Assembly: GCA_021324885.1 (NCBI GenBank)
Contig: JAJPIF010000026.1
Span: 1 to 64,000, forward strand
DNA length: 64,000 nt
Origin: Pseudomonadota bacterium
GTDB taxonomy: Bacteria > Desulfobacterota > Binatia > Binatales > Binataceae
Reading direction: 5' to 3'
Shown here: positions 40,842 to 49,702 of the stretch, piece by piece
How positions within the stretch are numbered: position 1 is the first letter of the stretch
Layout: each line of letters begins with the position of its first letter
Notes under the pieces: generated by a model
What the model was told of the DNA's origin: nothing
The model's input: only the letters and a program-made list of their open reading frames with translations
Databases searched by the model: none
Program-made: the position numbers and the translations under genes

Positions 40842-41357
40842 ATGAAAAAAGTCGAAGCGCTGATAAGCCCGGAATCGGTCGAAGATGTTCGAGAATTGCT
40901 GGAGGGGTTTTATATTTCAAATTTCACTCTTTCCAACGTGCTTACGAACCCGAGCCGCAAAGGCCGGCAGCAACTTTATCGCGGTCACGCCTACACTCCC
41001 GAGTTCGACCAGGAGGTAAAAATCGAAGCGGTCGTGCGCGATGATGAAGCAAACAAAATCGTCCATGAGCTGCTGAAGGTGATCGGCAGATCGGGATCCG
41101 GCAAGCGCCGCATCGTCCTTATGCCGGTGAGCGGAGTTGTATTTGAGGCGGACGAATTTGGTTTTGCACCGCCGCCGTCTCCATCACGCCAACCGCCCCG
41201 GGAAGCGGTCGAGGTCAAGGCGGCGCCGAGCACCACGGTCGCGGCTGCGCATCCGCGGCTGTGGAACCCGGTGCCCGCCATGCTTGTGAAAATATCCGGA
41301 TGGTTAGTAACGCCCGTGGAAAATCGTGCCAATGAATCCGTACCTTTGGTTGGGTGA
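40842..41357 (+). CDS. PII-like protein 2 with C-terminal extension
   Basis: MKKVEALISPESVEDVRELLEGFYISNFTLSNVLTNPSRKGRQQLYRGHAYTPEFDQEVKIEAVVRDDEANKIVHELLKVIG. Confidence 0.72.
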   Translation: MKKVEALISPESVEDVRELLEGFYISNFTLSNVLTNPSRKGRQQLYRGHAYTPEFDQEVKIEAVVRDDEANKIVHELLKVIGRSGSGKRRIVLMPVSGVVFEADEFGFAPPPSPSRQPPREAVEVKAAPSTTVAAAHPRLWNPVPAMLVKISGWLVTPVENRANESVPLVG

Positions 41358-41412
41358 CCTGCTGCTGATAGCGATCGGCGCCGGCCTGGGTTATTTACTG
41401 GTTGTGTACTGA
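41332..41412 (+). CDS. Tiny (26 aa) single-TM protein, KdpF-like
   Basis: ATG...TGA encodes MNPYLWLGDLLLIAIGAGLGYLLVVY, overlapping the PII-like 2 3' end in another frame; not in ORF track. Confidence 0.45.
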   Translation: MNPYLWLGDLLLIAIGAGLGYLLVVY

Positions 41413-41447
41413 GTCAGCCGACCAACCTCGGCTTCCATGGTTCGGCA

Positions 41448-43511
41448 TTACCCTTCGCGCAAATACCATTGCGCACTGACGACGAAGACGCGCTCGTCCC
41501 GTTTTTGATGCAGCCGGTAACGCAGTCTTCTGCTCCGTAGCGCGTGCAGCGCATATTGGTACCAATGCGGTTCCACCAATTCCGGAATCACTATCGCGAT
41601 CAAACGATCCGGCTTGTCGCGTTCGACATTGTCTATGTAATCCAGAATCGGCTGATACAGATTACGATAGGGTGAGTTCAAAAAGTGAAGACGCGGGCGG
41701 ACTGCAATTTCGCGTGGATCCTCGAAGAGCCGCTCCCATCTTCGTTTCAGTCCCTCACGGTGGTCCGTGTCCGTGCTCACGTGCAGAGCGGTAATGTCAT
41801 CGGACAGAAGCATACCTAACCTGACGGCGTTGTCGGCGGCGCGGTTCCAGTTGCTGATTGGAATCAGTACGATCGGTGGCGGCGGCTTGGAGGGCGCGAA
41901 GTTGACCGGCTCCTTCAGCTCGCGGTCGATGCTCTCATAGTGATGCTTGGTTCGGGTAAGCAGCAGGACCAGTGCGGGGATGACAATGATTGTCATCCAG
42001 GCGCCTGCGGCAAATTTTGCGGCCACGATTATAACCAGCGCGACCGCCGTGGTCGCAGCGCCCAGCGTATTATAGGCCAGTTTGATTCGACTACCGCGTC
42101 CGCTTTTGCGCAGCCAGTGCGCGACCATGCCAACTTGCGACAGAACGAACGCGCCGAATGCTCCGACCGCGAACAAAGGTATCAGGTTGTCCGTTACGCC
42201 CCCGAACATGATCAGCAGCAGGCCGGAGAGGACCGCCAGGATGATGATACCCGCGGAATAAACCAGCCGCCGGCCGCGCTCGGCGAAAAAGGGCGGCAAA
42301 AAGCCATCCTCGGCCAGCAGCCGGCACACCCGCGGAAAATCCGCAAAGCTGGTCTGGGCCGAGTAGGTAAGGACAATGAAGATGCTGGCGCTGCTTACAT
42401 AGTAAAAGGCGCCGCGGCCGGCCACCGCGCCAATCAATTGCGACAGAATCGACTGGTATCCCGGCTTATGCTCATCCATCGCCATTATGTGGTAAGCCGG
42501 GCAAAGGTATCCCAGGCTCAGGAGAAACGCCCCTAGGATTACGAAGATGACCGTCAGCGTGCGTTGCGCGTTGGGGACTTTCGGTTCTTTGAACAGGGGA
42601 ACGCCATTGCTCACCGCCTCGATCCCTGTCATTGCCGTACAGCCGTTGGCGAACGCGGCCAGGATGATCCAGGCGCCTAATGTGCCGGAGCCCTTTGGTA
42701 AGGAGGGCGGCGCGATCACCGGATGTGGGCTGCCGCCCGAATGGATTGCGGCAAACAGTCCCAGCGCAATCGCGATGCTTATGCAGACCCCAAACACAAA
42801 GACTGGAATAACGAAAACGATGCCCGTTTCACGCACGCCGCGCAGATTAAGCACCGTCAGCATCGTCAAAACCACAAGGCACCCCAACAAGGTATGTGAA
42901 TGGAGCGCGGGCACCGCGGAAATCACCGCACCTACCCCCGCGGCGATCCCCACCGCGACGTTGAGCAGGTAATCCACCATCAAAACGATTGCCGCCCAGA
43001 TGCCGACGCGTATCCCCAGATTATCCTTCGCCACCACGTAAGCGCCGCCGCCGTCGGGATAGGTGGCGGCGGTCTGCCGGTATGACAGATATAAAGTGAA
43101 GAGATTCAGAACGATTGCCGCTTCAATGAAAACGTAGTAACGGAGCCCGATAATTCCCAAAGGCAACAAAGCGGTCAGCGCCGCCTCCGGGCCGTAGCCG
43201 GTCGAAGCGAGAGCATCCACACCCAGTACGGGAACTCCCGTCCATAGGCTGAGTTGTTCTTTTTTTGCCTCCCATGAGGCAAGCGGTCTACCTAAGATCG
43301 CATTGCTTAAGGATAGAATGCGGCTGAGCATGAGCTGAACAATAAAGCGGCTACTTTGGTGTTTTAAATTGTCCCAAGCCATCCAATAAGCGTCAAGCAA
43401 AGTATTGCCACGCAACGTGTTGAAACCCGCTTGGCTCCGCGGCTGCATCGGAGCAACAAGGAGCAGCGGATGGCGCCCGTGAAACAGGCGGAAATAGAAC
43501 CGCGACGACAC
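41448..43511 (-). CDS. KimA-like APC-superfamily K+ transporter (start uncertain)
   Basis: LGVDALASTGYGPEAALTALLPLG...LSYRQTAATYPDGGGAYVVAKDNLG; soluble C-terminal IPISNWNRAADNAVRLGMLLSDDITALHVSTD...PILDYIDNVERDKPDRLIAIVIPEL. Confidence 0.78.
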   Translation of the reverse strand: MSSRFYFRLFHGRHPLLLVAPMQPRSQAGFNTLRGNTLLDAYWMAWDNLKHQSSRFIVQLMLSRILSLSNAILGRPLASWEAKKEQLSLWTGVPVLGVDALASTGYGPEAALTALLPLGIIGLRYYVFIEAAIVLNLFTLYLSYRQTAATYPDGGGAYVVAKDNLGIRVGIWAAIVLMVDYLLNVAVGIAAGVGAVISAVPALHSHTLLGCLVVLTMLTVLNLRGVRETGIVFVIPVFVFGVCISIAIALGLFAAIHSGGSPHPVIAPPSLPKGSGTLGAWIILAAFANGCTAMTGIEAVSNGVPLFKEPKVPNAQRTLTVIFVILGAFLLSLGYLCPAYHIMAMDEHKPGYQSILSQLIGAVAGRGAFYYVSSASIFIVLTYSAQTSFADFPRVCRLLAEDGFLPPFFAERGRRLVYSAGIIILAVLSGLLLIMFGGVTDNLIPLFAVGAFGAFVLSQVGMVAHWLRKSGRGSRIKLAYNTLGAATTAVALVIIVAAKFAAGAWMTIIVIPALVLLLTRTKHHYESIDRELKEPVNFAPSKPPPPIVLIPISNWNRAADNAVRLGMLLSDDITALHVSTDTDHREGLKRRWERLFEDPREIAVRPRLHFLNSPYRNLYQPILDYIDNVERDKPDRLIAIVIPELVEPHWYQYALHALRSRRLRYRLHQKRDERVFVVSAQWYLREG

Positions 43512-43722
43512 CCGTGGTCTGCAACTTCTGATTCGGCTAATAACGGCTCCGCCTTCGACCCTTTTGTGTAAAGCTCAAGTCCTCGTTCGCAACCCAGCTT
43601 CTGTTCTTTTCGCCGGTCGCCGCAAGGCGCGGCCAGTATCGAAACGCAACGTAATATTTCATTCTGAAAAGGCGCCGGTAGCGCATCGCGCCAAATCCCA
43701 TACGGATTCACTACATCCGAGC

Positions 43723-43738
43723 TGGCATGTTTCGTGCG
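43723..43738 (+). promoter_or_regulatory. Sigma54-like promoter P4 TGGCATGTTTCGTGCG
   Basis: GG-N10-GC about 70 bp upstream of the CBS/kdp cluster. Confidence 0.55.
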
Positions 43739-43806
43739 CTTACGCTCGACACGGCAGGCCCGTTTGGGTTTTGCCGGTAACGTTAGATTACGAGCAACCA
43801 CCAACT

Positions 43807-44265
43807 ATGCGCTCTCCAGATCTGAAAGAAAAAGATCGTCAACTGGACATGTTAGTAGAGCGGACGATGACGTTAACGCCCAGAACCGTTGCTCCTTCAG
43901 ACTCGGTCGCGCACGCACGTGCGCTATTGGATGAGTTCGGAGTCGGCCAGCTTCCGGTGGTGGCGGCGGGGCAACTGATCGGAATGGTGACGGCTGGAGA
44001 CCTGAAGGCCCGGCGCAGCGCGTGGCGTCCCGCGAGTGTGGCGCGTGCCGTCGCTTCTCACCCTGAACGCGTCCCAGTGCGGCGGGTGATGAGGACGAGC
44101 ACATATACAGTGCAGCCCTCGGACACATTAAGAAAAGCGGCCAAATTGATGGCCCAGGCACGAGTCGGCGCGCTGCCTGTGATGGAGCACGGAAAACTCA
44201 GAGGAATCATATCGGCCATCGACATTGCTGTTAAAAATCCCACCGGTGCTGCGGTTGTTCCTTAA
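43807..44265 (+). CDS. CBS-domain pair protein
   Basis: MTLTPRTVAPSDSVAHARALLDEFGVGQLPVVAAGQLIGMVTAGDL; ...VQPSDTLRKAAKLMAQARVGALPVMEHGKLRGIISAIDI. Confidence 0.88.
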   Translation: MRSPDLKEKDRQLDMLVERTMTLTPRTVAPSDSVAHARALLDEFGVGQLPVVAAGQLIGMVTAGDLKARRSAWRPASVARAVASHPERVPVRRVMRTSTYTVQPSDTLRKAAKLMAQARVGALPVMEHGKLRGIISAIDIAVKNPTGAAVVP

Positions 44266-44378
44266 CTTCAAGCTGATTACTCAGGTGTTTTCCGAGAGTG
44301 CAAAATGAAACACCCAAGACAAAGGAGTTGTTTCATCAAAAGAAGCGGAACGAGTCCGCACATCGGGAGGACTGAATA

Positions 44379-44474
44379 ATGGATCTTACAACATGGCTGC
44401 CCGGAATGTTCTTTCTGGGTTTGGCGGCGATGGGCCTATGTTACGCATTTTTGATCGCCTGCGAAAAAATATGA
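44379..44474 (+). CDS. Tiny (31 aa) single-TM protein upstream of kdpF
   Basis: MDLTTWLPGMFFLGLAAMGLCYAFLIACEKI; GGGAGGA about 10 nt upstream; not in ORF track. Confidence 0.7.
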   Translation: MDLTTWLPGMFFLGLAAMGLCYAFLIACEKI

Positions 44475-44484
44475 GGTGACACAA

Positions 44485-44565
44485 ATGATCTATCTTACAG
44501 CCGCGGTGGCGGCCTTCCTGTTCGTGTATCTGTTTACCGCGCTCATACGGCCGGAATGGTTTTGA
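44485..44565 (+). CDS. kdpF: KdpF-like K+-transporting ATPase small subunit
   Basis: MIYLTAAVAAFLFVYLFTALIRPEWF directly upstream of kdpA. Confidence 0.85.
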   Translation: MIYLTAAVAAFLFVYLFTALIRPEWF

Positions 44566-44601
44566 GCGGGCGGCGATTCGATCTGAACGAGGACTAATTA
44601 T

Positions 44602-46419
44602 ATGTGGCTTCTTCCGATTTCGTTACTGGTGTTCACTACGCTGCTGGCGATTCCAATGAGCCGTTACATGGCCTGGATCATGGACGGCAAATACAATGCG
44701 CCGGGATTTCTGCGCTGGTTTGAAAGACGCCTGGACAGTGGTGGGCAGAACTGGAAGCAGTACGCGGCGGCGTTGCTGATCTTCAACATCATCATGTTCA
44801 TCTATGGGTATCTCGTCCTGATCCTTCAGCCGATCGCTCCGCTGAATCCGCGGGGCTTGGGGCTGCTGTCGCCGACGACCATTTTCAACAGCGTCGCGTC
44901 GTTCATGACCAACACGAATTTGCAGCATTATTCCGGCGATCAGCATATGTCGAACTGGGGTCAGATTTTCTTTGTAATCTGGAACCAGTTTGTATCTGCC
45001 GCGGTGGGACTGTGCGCGCTTACCGCGATTATCCGCTGTTTCAGAGCGGAGCAGCATCTGGGCAATTTCTTCGTCGATATGTGGCGCGTGGTTGTTTACA
45101 TGTTCGTACCGGTTGCCCTGGTGATTGGGATCCTGTTCCTGCAGCAGGGGATGCCGATGACCTACCAGAGCACGCACGAAGTCTCAACTTTGGAAGCGGC
45201 TGCGATGGGCACTACCGACAATGGCCAGGCCAAGCAACAAACACTGGTGGTGGGTCCCGTCGCCGCGGTCATTCCGATCAAGATGCTCGGTACGAACGGC
45301 GGTGGTGTTTATGGCATGAATTCGGCCGTACCGTTTGAAAATCCCAGTGCCTGGACAAATTTTCTCACGTGTTTTGGCATGATGTTGTTCCCGTTTTGTC
45401 TGGTCTTGATGTATGGTCGGATGCTGAAGAAGATGCGTCATGCCTGGGTGATTTTTTCGGTCATGTTTATCCTGATGGCCGGGACAATCGTTTGGGCGGT
45501 TTACTATGACACGTTAAAACCAAACCCGGGCCTTACGGCGCATCCAAATACTCAGACATTTCAGATACCAAGTGCCAGTGCGCCTGGCGGCCAGCGCGCA
45601 GTTGTACTTCCCGCGGTTGCGGGTCTTCCGGTCGATCAGCACCTGGGCAACCTGGAAGGCAAGGAGCTGCGGTTCGGTACCTCCGCCGGAGCTACGTTCG
45701 CAGCAATTACCGTTGACGTGACCTGCGGTGCAGCTAACTGCGAGCATGACAGCCTCAACCCGATTGCAGCGCTGTCGCCGATGGTTGGTATGTGGATCAA
45801 TTGCATCTATGGCGGCAAGGGCGTGGGGATGATCAACCTGCTGCTGTTCCTGATCATCGGAATTTTCCTGGCCGGCATGATGGTGGGACGCACGCCGGAA
45901 TATTTGGGCCGGAAGATCGGTGCGCGCGAGGTTAAACTCGCAGTCATCGCGTTGCTCGTGCATCCGCTGATGATCCTTGGACCGAGTGGACTATTTGCCG
46001 CGACTGACTGGGGAGTCAAGGCTGAGAGCAATCCGGCCGCGCATGGCCTATCGCAAATCGTGTATCAGTTTTCCTCGGCTTCGGCGAACAATGGGTCCGC
46101 TTTCGATGGCCTCGGGGTAACTTACGGTTTCTACAACAATCCCAATCCGGCTCCCGAAGCTAAGGCCTGGGATATAGCCACCGGGCTGGTAATGATTTTC
46201 TCGCGCTATTTGCCAATCGTTGCTCCGATAGCGATGGCGGCGGCGCTCGGCTACAAGAAGCAGACGCCCTTTGGTTTGGGCACCTTGCGCGACGACACCT
46301 TCACCTTCGGATGTCTGCTGTTCGGGACAATCATCATCGTGGCCGGATTGCTGTTCCTGCCCGTGGCCGCATTGGGCCCGGTAGCGGAGCATCTCGGTCC
46401 AATCCCCTTTGGTGGTTAA
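44602..46419 (+). CDS. kdpA: K+-transporting ATPase subunit A
   Basis: NTNLQHYSGDQHMSNWGQ; LGTNGGGVYGMNSAVPFENPSAWTNF; NNGSAFDGL. Confidence 0.95.
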   Translation: MWLLPISLLVFTTLLAIPMSRYMAWIMDGKYNAPGFLRWFERRLDSGGQNWKQYAAALLIFNIIMFIYGYLVLILQPIAPLNPRGLGLLSPTTIFNSVASFMTNTNLQHYSGDQHMSNWGQIFFVIWNQFVSAAVGLCALTAIIRCFRAEQHLGNFFVDMWRVVVYMFVPVALVIGILFLQQGMPMTYQSTHEVSTLEAAAMGTTDNGQAKQQTLVVGPVAAVIPIKMLGTNGGGVYGMNSAVPFENPSAWTNFLTCFGMMLFPFCLVLMYGRMLKKMRHAWVIFSVMFILMAGTIVWAVYYDTLKPNPGLTAHPNTQTFQIPSASAPGGQRAVVLPAVAGLPVDQHLGNLEGKELRFGTSAGATFAAITVDVTCGAANCEHDSLNPIAALSPMVGMWINCIYGGKGVGMINLLLFLIIGIFLAGMMVGRTPEYLGRKIGAREVKLAVIALLVHPLMILGPSGLFAATDWGVKAESNPAAHGLSQIVYQFSSASANNGSAFDGLGVTYGFYNNPNPAPEAKAWDIATGLVMIFSRYLPIVAPIAMAAALGYKKQTPFGLGTLRDDTFTFGCLLFGTIIIVAGLLFLPVAALGPVAEHLGPIPFGG

Positions 46420-46461
46420 TGAGGAAGCTCAGGCCAGGAACTTTTGGTCGAGGATAATCGA

Positions 46462-48624
46462 ATGAAAACAGCCGATGTAGCATTTCTGCGAGAAACGTCT
46501 CGAGGAGCGCCTATTGCCCCTCCGCCGCGTCGTGTACGGCGCCTGGCCATGTTCGCTCCCGAGGTAGTACGGCCGGCGCTGAAGCAGGCGTTCGTGATGT
46601 TGCGGCCGGATATCCAATGGCAAAACCCGGTCATGTTCGTGGTCGAGGTAGGCGCCATCCTGACGCTGCTGTTCGTGTTTCAGTCCGCGTTGGGCTACTC
46701 CTCCAGCCAGGTGGGGACTGGCTATTTCATAGCATTGGATATCTGGCTGTTCCTGACCGTACTGTTCGCCAACTTTGCCACCGCACTGGCGGAAGCGCGC
46801 GGCAAGGCGCAAGCCGAGTCGCTGCGCAAAACGCGCGTGGAAACGCCGGCGTTTCGCCTGCGCGGCAAAGATGAGGTCGACGAAGTGGCTTCGAACGAGC
46901 TCAAGCCGGGTGATCGCGTGGTCGTCGCCGCGGGCCAGGTGATTCCCAGTGACGGCGAAATTATCGAAGGTATCGCTTCAGTCGATGAAGCCGCGATCAC
47001 TGGCGAATCGGCGCCGGTGATCCGCGAAGCGGGCGGCGACCGTTCCGGGGTGACCGGCGGCACGCGCGTGCTCTCCGACCGCATCGTGGTCCGGGTCACC
47101 GCGGCGCCCGGTCAAACCTTTCTGGATCGGATGATCGCCCTGGTGGAAGGCGCGGTGCGCCAGCGCACGCCCAATGAAATCGCGCTGACCCTGGTGCTTT
47201 CCGCATTCACCGTGATTTTCCTGATCGTGGTGGTGCCGCTGTGGCCGCTGGCTTACAACGCCGAACAATACATGATGGGTTACCTGGGTATCAGCGAACC
47301 ACTGCACAGTTTGGGCACTGATGTGCCGACGCTGGTCGCGTTGCTGGTCTGCCTGATTCCCACCACCATCGGCGCCTTGCTGGCGGCAATTGGTATTGCC
47401 GGAATGGATCGGGCGCTCCAGGCCAACATCATCGCCAAGAGCGGGCGCGCGGTGGAAACCGCCGGCGACATCGACGAAGTATTGCTGGACAAAACCGGCA
47501 CCATCACGGTGGGCAATCGCCGCGCCACCGAGTTCTTCCCGGTGGGCAAATATACAGTCGAAAGTTTGGGACGGCTGGCGGCATTGTCGTCAGCGTCCGA
47601 TGAAACCCCCGAAGGCAAAAGCATCGTCAGGCTGTTCGAGGAACGAGTTAAGAATCCAGGCCTGGTTAGTATTCCCAACGACGCGCAGTTTGTGCCGTTC
47701 AGTGCGCAGTCCCGGATGAGCGGAATCGATCTGCCCGGCGGACTGGCTATTCGCAAAGGCGCCCCTGACGCAATCACGAGGTTCGTTGAACGTCAGAAGG
47801 GAACCATACCAGTTGGGCTCAAAGCAATGGTCGACTCCATTTCCTCCAAGGGCGCCACGCCGCTGTTGGTTGCCGAGGGACCGCAAATCGCCGGCGTGGT
47901 CATGCTCGAGGACATTTTGAAAACCGGAACCAAGGAGCGGCTCGAGCGGCTGCGCAAGGCCGGCGTCCGCACCGTGATGATTACCGGCGACAACCCCTTG
48001 ACCGCCGCCGCCATAGCCACACAGGCGGGAGTCGATGATTTCGTGGCCGAATGCACTCCGGAGTCCAAGCTCGCTTATATCCGCAAGGAGCAGGAGGAAG
48101 GCAAGCTGGTCGCGATGGTAGGGGACGGCACCAATGATGCGCCGGCGCTGGCGCAGGCCGACGTCGGTCTGGCGATGAACTCGGGGACGCAGGCGGCCAA
48201 GGAAGCCGGCAACATGGTGGACCTCGACAGCAACCCCACCAAGCTGATCGAGGTGGTCGAGATCGGCAAACAGTTGCTGATGACGCGCGGTTCCTTGACC
48301 ACCTTCTCGGTCGCCAATGACGTGGCGAAATACTTCGCGATCGTGCCGGCGCTGTTTGCGGGCACGCTGCCGTGGCTCAAAGCGATGGACGTAATGCATC
48401 TGCATTCGCCGACCTCAGCAATCTTGTCCGCGGTCATTTTCAACGCCCTGATTATTCCGGCATTGATTCCGGTCGCGCTCAAGGGAGTCGAGTATCGGCC
48501 CATCGGAGCGGACGCGCTGCTACGTAAAAACCTCACCGTGTGGGGCTTGGGTGGAGTGATATTACCGTTCATCGGAATCAAGCTGATTGATCTGATCATG
48601 GTAGGTCTGCACCTGGCAGCCTGA
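46462..48624 (+). CDS. kdpB: K+-transporting ATPase subunit B (P-type ATPase)
   Basis: DKTGTIT phosphorylation motif; [25 protein letters not shown]. Confidence 0.97.
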   Translation: MKTADVAFLRETSRGAPIAPPPRRVRRLAMFAPEVVRPALKQAFVMLRPDIQWQNPVMFVVEVGAILTLLFVFQSALGYSSSQVGTGYFIALDIWLFLTVLFANFATALAEARGKAQAESLRKTRVETPAFRLRGKDEVDEVASNELKPGDRVVVAAGQVIPSDGEIIEGIASVDEAAITGESAPVIREAGGDRSGVTGGTRVLSDRIVVRVTAAPGQTFLDRMIALVEGAVRQRTPNEIALTLVLSAFTVIFLIVVVPLWPLAYNAEQYMMGYLGISEPLHSLGTDVPTLVALLVCLIPTTIGALLAAIGIAGMDRALQANIIAKSGRAVETAGDIDEVLLDKTGTITVGNRRATEFFPVGKYTVESLGRLAALSSASDETPEGKSIVRLFEERVKNPGLVSIPNDAQFVPFSAQSRMSGIDLPGGLAIRKGAPDAITRFVERQKGTIPVGLKAMVDSISSKGATPLLVAEGPQIAGVVMLEDILKTGTKERLERLRKAGVRTVMITGDNPLTAAAIATQAGVDDFVAECTPESKLAYIRKEQEEGKLVAMVGDGTNDAPALAQADVGLAMNSGTQAAKEAGNMVDLDSNPTKLIEVVEIGKQLLMTRGSLTTFSVANDVAKYFAIVPALFAGTLPWLKAMDVMHLHSPTSAILSAVIFNALIIPALIPVALKGVEYRPIGADALLRKNLTVWGLGGVILPFIGIKLIDLIMVGLHLAA

Positions 48625-48643
48625 GCAGGATGGAGCATCAGTC

Positions 48644-49657
48644 GTGAAACAGTACATTACCAAAAGTCTGTGGTTTTTGTTCTTCTCAGTGGTCATCTGC
48701 TGCCTGATCTATCCGGCGATCCTGTGGGCGATCGGGCAGACCTTCTTCCCGTTCCAGGCCAATGGCAGCATGGTCAATGGGCCCGACGGCAAGGCGGTGG
48801 GTTCGCTGCTGGTGGCGCAGCCGTTCACCAAGGACGAATACTTCCAGCCGCGCCCCTCGGCTGCTTCCTATGACGCGTCGGCCTCGTCTTCATCGGCTTT
48901 GGCAGCATCGAATTACACGCTGCGCAACCGGGTGGCAACGGCGCTGGGGCCGATCGTCAAGTACAAGAGCGGCCCCAAAGCGGGGCAGCTTGTGGGGCCG
49001 GATATCGAAGTGTGGTTCCAAAAGGACAGCTTCGGCGGCCAGCCGCATATCGTGGCGCAATGGGCAGACGCTCATAACTCCATAGCGCAAGGGTGGGTAA
49101 CGGGCGATCCGGCGCACTCGGCGTACGTCGATGCGTGGGCGAAGAGCCATGCGGATATAGTCAGCAAATGGGTCAAAGACAACCCCGGGACGCCGCAGCC
49201 CAAAGCCGCGGACCTGGCGGTGCTGTTTTTCGAGAATTTCTCCAGGGACTATCCGGGGCGATTCCCGTCGGCGGTGACCGAGACCAAAAACGGCAAGAGC
49301 GTGACTTCGATCCAGCCGGTCAAGGAAGGCAGCGATATCCAGTCCAACTTCTTTGACATGTGGCGCCAGGATCATGCTGAGGCGGACTTGCAGGACGTGC
49401 CGGGCGATATGGTGACAACTTCGGGTTCGGGGCTCGATCCGGACATTACGATGGAGAACGCGGAATACCAGCTGGATCGGGTGGCGTCGAAATGGGCGCA
49501 GGATACCAAGCAGGATCCGGCCAAGGTGCGCCAGCAAATCGAGACAATCCTTCAGCAGAATGCGTTTGCACCGTTCGGCGGTCTGTTCGGCGAAAAAATA
49601 GTCAATGTGCTCGAAGTCAATCTCGAATTGCGCAAGCATTTCGGCGCGCCGGCGTAA
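48644..49657 (+). CDS. kdpC: K+-transporting ATPase subunit C, extended form
   Basis: N-term ...YPAILWAIGQTFFPFQANGSMV, GSLLVAQPFTKDEYFQPRPSAASYDASASSSSALAASNYTL; C-term VNVLEVNLELRKH; 337 aa. Confidence 0.9.
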   Translation: MKQYITKSLWFLFFSVVICCLIYPAILWAIGQTFFPFQANGSMVNGPDGKAVGSLLVAQPFTKDEYFQPRPSAASYDASASSSSALAASNYTLRNRVATALGPIVKYKSGPKAGQLVGPDIEVWFQKDSFGGQPHIVAQWADAHNSIAQGWVTGDPAHSAYVDAWAKSHADIVSKWVKDNPGTPQPKAADLAVLFFENFSRDYPGRFPSAVTETKNGKSVTSIQPVKEGSDIQSNFFDMWRQDHAEADLQDVPGDMVTTSGSGLDPDITMENAEYQLDRVASKWAQDTKQDPAKVRQQIETILQQNAFAPFGGLFGEKIVNVLEVNLELRKHFGAPA

Positions 49658-49702
49658 GTTCGATTGGAGATTTCAGCAGCAGAGGAATGGGTGGGAGCGG
49701 TT

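Noticed and set aside
43512-43620. Sigma54 element upstream of the KimA-like gene (TTGCA on - strand near 43517)
   Set aside because: The -24 GG is not conserved (GA), so the match is too weak
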